This document shows positions 10,362 through 19,300 of a stretch of DNA of 25,749 bases, piece after piece. The DNA is from Ophiothrix spiculata. Lineage: Eukaryota > Echinodermata > Ophiuroidea > Amphilepidida > Ophiotrichidae. Each line of letters begins with the position of its first letter. Positions within the stretch are counted from its first letter, which is position 1. Location of the stretch: the NCBI GenBank assembly GCA_000969725.1, contig JXSR01S028581.1; one strand, 5' to 3'. Position numbers and translations under genes: made by a program. The notes beneath the pieces are model-generated. The model searched no databases, had not been told where the DNA came from, and was given only the letters and a program-made list of their open reading frames with translations.

Positions 10362-13300
10362 GTAAGCCCCAGGTGTATTAATCTATTTATGTACCGGTAG
10401 TTTTAAGTAAATTATGACTGGGAGGGTGGATACTCAAATTTGCTTTGGTTAGGGATTAGTTTCTGCAAAATTTGAAAAGCCACCCATCCAAATACCAATA
10501 TTCAAGAAAAAGGATTCATCCATATACCAAATCTCACAAATTTATTTAAAAATTACATCCAAACTTGTCCTATTTTGGCACAAAAGTTTGGACAATTTTG
10601 AAATGAAAACCCATCAAAATACCACATTTTGCAAAAATAACTGATTGAAATACCAGATAGCCTGATTTTGCTACCTGAATTTGCGGCACGTCCCCATAAC
10701 CCCTTTTGTACTAAATATCCCTCACACCCCCCCCCCCCCCCCCCCCCCCTTGGGAATTGGAGAATTGATTCAACAACTAACCATATTTCATTATGCCGGA
10801 GTGAACCGTTGTTGATATTTGATATTCCCATAGTTCAACTCAGTGCATCATGCATGGCACAACATTTATGGAAGCGCGTTATACAGTACACATAACCTAG
10901 CGCACTGTTCGTTGCATGTCTTGAACTTGTGAATATAAAAGTTGCAAAAGTTTACTGCAAGGTTACAGTTGAAAATGACATAGCAAAAACATTGAAAAAC
11001 TAGTTTTTGCCTAATATTTTATGAAGACAAGAGTTCTTTTACGTTGAAAATAATTAGCAATTTATTTTACTTTCTATTAGCAATAGCAAAACTATGTAGC
11101 GTGTTTGAATACCTAAAGTAACAATTTTTGTTTTGATTTTGCATTTGTGTGTTATGCATGTATTATACATGTCTGGTCTAGCTCTGATCTGTTAGGAGGA
11201 TGGGGTTTAGATATGATGACAAAAGCTACTCTACATGCCACTTTACATCTTTGTGATATTGTTTTTCCAACCTTTTTTATTTGTTATTTTCTAGATCACC
11301 GTCAAACCATTGTTCACATTGATTTGGATTGCTTTTATGCCCAAGTTGAGATGATCAGGAATCCCTCACTCAGAGATAAACCACTAGGTAAGTCCTATCA
11401 TTGTAAGCAGAAAGAGGGTAGTATCCATTTTATCCATTGACTTTGGCCAAGATATTGTGATAGAGTATCTTGCGGTTGTGTGTGTGTGTGTTCCAGTTTG
11501 GTTCTAGGTAAATTTGTTTCTGCTTTTGTTTCTGATACTGTATCTTCTTGCAATTCAGATATCTTGATAATTAAAGCAAAATCTGGGGAGGGGGTGTTAA
11601 CAGATATTTGTGCCCTTGTAACAACTGGCATGCTACAGGTTCTGACTGAGACCCTATTTGAGACCAACAATTGGCAAAAATGAGTAAAATGATACCCTAT
11701 CCGAGACTGGAAATCCACTATATATGTTCAAATGAATACCCTATCTGAGAATATTTACAATGTGACAAAACAGTTGTTCCAAAAAATGGAATGTAATTGA
11801 AAACCATTTGAACAATTTTACGAAAAGTTACAAGGTATTTGAATTATTTTTATTGGCAAACCATGATCATCAAGCCACAATTCTTTTTGAGTTTGATACC
11901 CCTATCTGAAACTGAAAGGCCAAAGTTGATACCTTTGTGAGACAGGCCTAGAAATTCGGCGAGAATCCGAGAATCCATTCTCGCAGAGATTCTCCCCAAA
12001 AGGATTTTGCAGGAATCCAAATAGATTCTCGTAAAATGAGGCAAACACATTGTGTATGAATGTAAAGAATCCAAAGATTCTTGCAAAGATTCTCCCCCAG
12101 TAGATTTGCGAGAATCCAATAAGATTCTCGCAGCAATGAACGAATTTCTAGCCCTGTGAGACTTGCATAGCAGCATATCAATTTTGATACCCTGTATTGC
12201 AAGTCTCTAGATCTGTCCAGATGTCACTGACATTTTTTGGCATGCAAATGGTTACCTGGTCAGAATACCCAGTCACAAAATCACATGCATTGACTATGAA
12301 ATGAGTTAGCACAGCAATGCTTCTCTCGCTTTGCCCCAATGAGTCTCAGGTTTGATTCCTGGTCCAATTAAGTCTTTATATCCCTTAGTTTTCAGTCCAT
12401 ACTTTTTAAACTTGCTTCTGCAGGTTTTTCCCCCTTGCACTGCAGTCTTCCTTAAATAGGCGGGAATTATGATGCCTTTCTTCATCCGCAAGTAAACATA
12501 ATCCCACTTATATTGGATACTGATGCTTATCTGTATCTATGTGAAGAGGCCTGCCTATTTGTTATTAATCAAATTATACAGCTGTCACCGGGTTTGTCCA
12601 TCTTTAATCTGCCGCAGCCAGTATATGGGAAGCTCCCAGAAGTGTTATTAAATCTAAGTAATGATATTGTCTGTTCTTAAAAAAGTTGCAAAATTCTTAA
12701 ATGACACAAAATGCTTGTAATTATCTTCCCACAGCGAATCATCATAAGGTTTTGTTTAAAAAAAAAAATGATTAATATTATGGCCAACATCATCAATCTT
12801 TTCTTATTCACAGGGATACAACAGAAAAATATCGTAGTAACAACAAACTATGTGGCGAGAGAGTATGGGGTAGGGAAACTTTCCTATATCAAAGACGCTG
12901 TCCAAAAGTGTCCGGATTTGGTCCTTGTCCGCGGAGAAGATTTGACGCATTATAGAGAAATGTCTTACAAGGTTACAGGTAAGACTCAATCTACACCGCC
13001 CTGGAAGGTTAATATCTAGAAACGTTTTTTGCGGTGTTTAATGCTATATTTTAGGCAATTTTTGTCATGTTGAAGCTACTTCCGAATTGAATTCCGGAAA
13101 ATTCCGACGGATGCATTTTTCATTTTCTATTTTTTCAAGAACAAACTAAAGCATTACATACTTTAAAAATGACTGAATTAAGTTTGTAGAACTTTAAACA
13201 AAATAATTCACGGATAAGAAGCTGAAAAGATAATGTCACTTTTCAAAGGTTGAATTTTATATTCATTAACTTTACTTCAATATTTTCGCCATTTTCTTAG

Positions 13301-16300
13301 TTCTCAATGGCAAAATTAACCGAAAAAATCTCAAAATCAGCCCTATGCAACATTTTTTAATTCAGATATTGTTTAGAACACGATGTCTTTTTTCAAATAA
13401 GACACTTAATTTTATGTTGCATAGGATGGAATTTGAGGATTATTATATCAAAAATAACATGTCGACTCGGCATTTTTCGGCTTGTTACAGCGTGGTCTAT
13501 ACAGGTGAAGTCGGCCGATTGCGGATCTATCCATGTGTAAAAGCTGTGATCGTAATATTAATGTGACCTTTATGTGTACCGCAGACCTTTAAGTTGATAT
13601 GATTCTAACGTAATGCTGGGCTCAGACTTCTCGGCTGCAAAGAGACTAACTGTAAAGGCTATTGACACGCATTTGACGCATCAGCAAATAACTATGCATA
13701 TAACAAAGCATCAAAACGGGCCCAGGGGTAGCACTGAATATATTTAGGACTGACTATGAATGATGCCAGAATGATGGGCTTATGTTAATCAAATAAAATA
13801 TTAGCTTATTATTATGGCTGAGGTGTAATATTATGATCTGGGTTATGATCTCAAACAACATAAATGAGCTTAAATGCAACATCAATAAATCAAATTATGG
13901 ACCTTTCTTTGCAGAAGTTTCGATAATAAACAACTGTTCACTTTACACTAGACAAATGATATGATTATGAGTATACCCGTAGGTAGCCGTGATTTAAATA
14001 CCATACCCCGGGACCATACCCAGGTACTATATACTTTGACTAGTAGTAGATGGTAATTTCTTGCTCTGTATCTAGGCCTATATAAAAATCATGTGACAAT
14101 TCAGCCCCCCAGCTCAGCCCATATAGTGAAGAAGTGCGAGCCCCCCGTTAGCCCCGGGCATTCCAAGGGCAAGCTTCACGAGGTTGCCAGTGGAATATTG
14201 GGCAAATTAGGTAGTGTAGGGAAAAATCGGGAGAAGCTTCCAGGGCGGTGTAGACTCAATCATAGAGAATTCATACACTTCATGTGTAATCCAGCCGATG
14301 AGAGAAAATGAGAATATAAAGTACCGTATTGTTCCTATTAATCGCCCTTTTGCATTTTACAAAAGATGAGCGTTTTTTATAAAGGGACCAATTGTTTACG
14401 CACGTTTTACATAATAAGTGCACACATTTTTTATGAAAGCTTAAAAATACAGCAGTATCTGTTGCGAAAACCTAGAAGTAGGGCAACATTTTTGCTTTAT
14501 TTTCGGGATTGCAACCTCTTTTACTAACTGGTAAGCTTTGTGCATTTTCAGTCTACTCTGCATACTCTGAATCCTTAGCTTCTTGATAAGCTAGGTTACA
14601 CATGGAGTGTATTAACTTTAATGTAATCTATCTTTAATCTATCATACAGGTGTTCTCCAGAGATTTGAACCGGTAATTGAGAGGCTTGGCTTTGATGAAA
14701 ACTTCATAAATGTGAGCGCATTGGTGGAACAAAGATTAGGTCAACTTGGAAGTAACGATACATCAATCACTGGACATGTGTATAACAATGGTGAGTAATA
14801 AGAGATTTGGTTTGGCAAAAGAGGCAGTGACTAAGAAACTTTTGCTGATTTATCGAGGGAAGGGTACCAGGTACAGAAGTGGTTATGGAATGTGAGCTGT
14901 AAACATGGGAAATAATAGTAGGCTTTCATGTACTGTACGAGGAGTATCAAAAAGTTTTAAACTTTACCCAGAAGGAATAGAGCCAGGAATAAAATTTTAT
15001 TACGAGATAGTTACGGCTTCTTTGTATAGTCAATATGCAAATTAGTTACAAATGTCTCCTACTTTTTACTGTCCACCGACTGTTATTGTAGGGATCCTAT
15101 CTGTTGAAAAAATCTGATATTTTTTCTCAAAAACTTAGGACTGTTTGAGCTTAAATAATGCTTTTTATGTAAGTTTGCAATTTTCATGTAAATTTGACTA
15201 AAATTCGGGTGATTTGGTACATGGGTTGCCCCCTTTTCATGAAAATTTTAGTACAAGCGAAAAATGATGCACGGGATACAAAAGACACACCACCATTTTC
15301 CCGACACATACTTTTTGCAAGTCAAACAAACAAACAAAATGCGCCCGTACCACTACTCCAGAATCTGTGATTTAGACTATTAATCTATTCACATATGATT
15401 TTATAATTTCAGCCAAAATTCCAGATTGCTCCTGTGGTTGTCATCAGCGACTGGCAATTGGTTCACAGATAGCCAAGGAAATGCGAGACGCTTTGTATTC
15501 CGAGCTGGGGATAACTAGCTGTGCTGGCATAGCTCATAATAAACTCTTGGCTAAATTAGTTGGAGGTCACAAGAAGCCTAATGACCAGACATTACTCTAT
15601 CCAGAGCAAGCAGAACAGTTGATGATTAGTTTAGGGAAAGTCAGGGCAATACCAGGTAAAGAAACTGAATCAAATTTTAAGAACATTTGGATAAGGGATT
15701 CTTAACTAGCGCTGCACGCGCCACATTTGGCGCTTTGACTGTTACAGATTGGCGCTTTTGCTCTCTCAAAAACAAATACATTACAAATACACTAAAAAAC
15801 AGATGCATTAGGCGCTTTAGCCTACAATTTTCTCATTTATGTGGCGCATTGTAAAAACTACTTGAGAACCCCGTTGAGAACCCCTGACTTAGATATAAGC
15901 ACACACAGGGAGACAGAAATCCTAAGCTGGAATTTCTGGAGCAGGTTCTACTTTATTGGATGCTTCTGTCTAAATTCTGAAGGTCGAAAATGTCAATCCT
16001 TCTAATAGTGACTCTTTGGGTCAGTCAAAAGATTGACTTTTCAACCCATCCGGGGTAAAAACCGAGAGGAACTGTACTTAGGGGAATCGTTCAGATAATA
16101 AAAATCTAAAAAGAGTGAAATTCAGCTATTTGCAGAGTGCAAGTTTACTGTTTGAAATTCATTGAAAGCAGTGATTTTTACTGTTAGTACCACATGAATC
16201 AAAAGAAAAAAAATGTGCACGGATTTAAACTGATCTTGACTTTGATTAACAGCACCAAATCATAAGTATCAAGTTATAGTAGTAAAGCAAATTTAATAAG

Positions 16301-19300
16301 CTTTCAAATACAGAAAAAATTATGGAAATCGGATGAAAAGTAAAAAAGATATGACCAATTTTGTCAGTACGTCTCTTTTTCTTCCATTCCAATTTGGATT
16401 TACACAGTTAAGCAAGATATTATACAATTACGGGTTATGACATTATGATAAAAGCTAAGAAGTACTTACAAAATTGGTCATATCTTTTTTATTTTTCATC
16501 CGATTTCTATCATTTTTTTTGCATCTGAAAGCTTATTTAATCTGCTTTATTACAATAACAAGAAATTTATGTCTTGGTGCTTTAATCAAGGTCAAAATCA
16601 GTATTAATCCGTGCACAATTTTTTTTTGATTCACGTGGTATATTGAAATGTCAATCTTTTTGGTTGACCCGAGAGTTACTCTAAGGAGGTTTCAGAATTC
16701 AGGGAGTTATCAAAGACTACCAGAACTGTTCATGAAATTCCTGCGAGCATGGGGGTGGGTGCTTATACATAGTTGTTATGGTTTTTAGTAGAGAGTATGA
16801 CATGTGTAGGTTGACAGTGGACATTATAAAAAAAATTGATGAGTGGCTTTTGAAATTTTGCAGAGGCACATCCCTATCCAAACCAAATTTGAGTACCCCC
16901 CCCCCCCCAAGATAAGGAATTGGCATGATATCACTACCATCTAATCCAAAAGACCCGTTTATTGTCATAGCAATGCAATACTTACCAGATGAAAAACACT
17001 AGTATATGCACTTTCTTAATATTTTTAGGAATTGGTTCCTCAACTGGGAAGAGACTAGCAGCAATGGGAATATCTACTATTCCAGATTTGCAAGAGGCAT
17101 TCAAGACTGTGTTGGAATCTGAGTTTGGACACCAGCAAGCTCACAGAATGCTCAATTTATCACATGGCATAGATGAAAGTCCTGTTGTTTCTACAGGTGC
17201 ACCGCAGGTAAAAGAGGAAAATATAAAGACAGTAGTGTTTTCAGATACATATATCATTATGTGAATGTAAGAAAGTTGTATGTGTAATAGTTGCTATTTT
17301 TCATAAATTTGTATTACACTCTAGTATTTTGAGTCTCAGGTCATAGTGGTCCTTGAAATATTCTTCAGGTGACGGTGTCACCTGAAGAGCCATTTGAAGT
17401 GCTATATTGACTTATGGGAGTTTTGTTTTTGAGGGATTTTCTCAATCTAGCTAAATATAAACATAACATATTGCAACCACTGCAGATACATCATGCCAGG
17501 TAGTAGGCAAGCCTAACCAGAAGATTCTCTAGGCATCCTTGAAGCTAATTCCAGCATTTGATGAATTTTTAGCAGGATTAGTGTAGATTGTGTAGGACCA
17601 CTCCTTAAACTAAATCAGGTAACCAATTTTGCTGACCATTATGTGTGCCTCTACAAGGTTTCTGGAGACCATACCCCTGAGTAATATTACGGCTCCCACC
17701 ATTGTGAAGATTGTGATGGTTCTTGTAAAGTTTTTCACGTACATTAGTAGGACTTCATAAGTCTATTCAATCAGATCAGGGGCCAATTTCACTAACATTT
17801 AGTGATGGTCGCTAACCCCGTTTTGATCACTAACTCCAAAAATGGTCGCTAAAAAGCCAGTATTTGTAACAATTTAATAGCAATCATTTTTAAAGTTAGC
17901 GATCAAAACTGGGTTAGCGACCATTGCTAAATGTTAAGTGAAATTGGCCTCAGGGATCCAATTTTATATGGGGCCTATTCCAACAAGTTATGTATGAATT
18001 AGGGATATAACAACTGACCTTTACAAAACATGACTTTCCGAGAATTTCTAAAGCTAATTTTACACTTTCCGTCAATTGCTGACAGAAAAAGTGACTCTTG
18101 AACACAACAACCAGAATGTTAAGTTTGTGTTCTCGTTAACTGGTTGCGTACAAATTCGAACTTGTAATTAGCGTTAGCACTATAGAGTCACTTTTAGTGT
18201 GATCGCCCTGATGTGACTTGAAATTTTAAGCTTAATCAGCCGATTTCAAATGGAAATTTCACTCTTTGTGTCGGTGAGCTTATGGTGCCATTAGCCAAAA
18301 GTTGTTCAGAATTAGTGTATCTAATAATGTATGGGTCTGGTTCTATTTATTTTTCACTTTTATTGCACTGAAAAAGCGAAAGAATTTTTGGAAAATTTTG
18401 CTTACAAAAACATATGCTAATGAGCTTGTATGTGATTAGTTCTTAAAACGGCCACGTGATTGATGTTCCGAAGATTTTCGAATGGATTTTGAAAAGGTCT
18501 ATATGCTTCCAGTGCCTGCCATCCAGAATCTCAAGGTGCTTACGAAAGATTCCATGATCAAACTCTAAAGAATATGTTGGGGCCCTATTGTTTGAAATTT
18601 GAGAAGGACTGGGATGAGGGTATACATCTGTTGTTGTTTGCTGCTAGCGAAGCAGTCCAGGAATCATTAGGCTTTAGTCCTTTTGAATTAGTATTTGAGT
18701 GTACTGTTCGGGGTCCCTTCAATACATCTTTGTTGCATTCACATGTAATTATAGGATACTGTATTGTTCCTAATAAATGTTCCATCTCATACAAAGTATG
18801 GATCTGCCCTTACACTTTCATTCACTGTATGATTTGTGCTCACCCATCACATTTTTCTTGTTTCGTGCTACAGTCCATCAGTGATGAAGATTCCTTCAAG
18901 AAATGCAGCACCATGGAAAATGCCAAGGAGAGGATTCTAGGCTTGTTGCAAAATCTGCTGAAAAGGTACTCATTTTTTCATTAAAATCTGAAGTTCAACA
19001 TGAAGTGAATGAATCTTAAGGTGTGTTTACACTGTGACGACTTATCTTCGATGGAGGGTAACGGACTTGCAACTAAAAACTTATTCGGAACACATGGCTC
19101 TGTCAGGGCTGTGTCACTGAAAACGGCTGATAGTAACGATAGTGTGCATGGCTAGCAAATTGTGTGAGCGTGAACTAACTTTAACTAACGATGACGGGCG
19201 GAAAATTCAAAACTCCAATCCGCAGGTCTCTGTTGCTTGTCGTTACCCCTATACAATGTCTATACAATGTCTTGACAATGTAAACGCACCTTAAACCACC

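Larger units (their letters stand above)
11388..12813 (+). other. POLI intron 2
   Basis: Contains a (GT)n run near 11476-11490, an eroded repeat with recurring ATACCCTATCTGAGAC-like motifs (11640-11935), a hAT-like element (11943-12156) and a SINE (12303-12480). Confidence 0.9.
17480..18730 (+). pseudogene. Ty3/gypsy integrase relic, split by two insertions
   Basis: A decayed integrase on the same strand as POLI, in intron 6. Piece A (about 17480-17780) reads CQVVGKPNQKI and PAFDE, then, after stops, LLTIMCASTRF, APTIVK and LVKFF, ending IRSDQ-like at TCAGATCAG. Piece B (17950 to about 18014) continues SNF and GLFQQVMYELGI. Piece C (about 18505-18730) has SSACHPESQGAYERFH with the catalytic Glu region, then KDWDEGIHLLLFAASEAVQE and FSPFELVFECTVRGPF. 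Pieces A and B contain stop codons, and single-base or codon-sized indels are visible. It is clearly older than the intact element at the right edge and from a different lineage (HPESQGAYERFH against HPQSDGMVEQFN). Confidence 0.88.
17208..18873 (+). other. POLI intron 6
   Basis: Contains the E-box hairpin, the split integrase relic and its two nested insertions. The last 140 bp before exon 7 show nothing recognisable. Confidence 0.9.

Noticed and set aside
14093-14311. GC-richer 72-codon frame in intron 3
   Set aside because: No domain, and no splice borders in the phase needed to join POLI; POLI is continuous without it.
14937-14956. Mariner element in intron 4
   Set aside because: Only one terminus-like sequence; no inverted partner or TA flank found.
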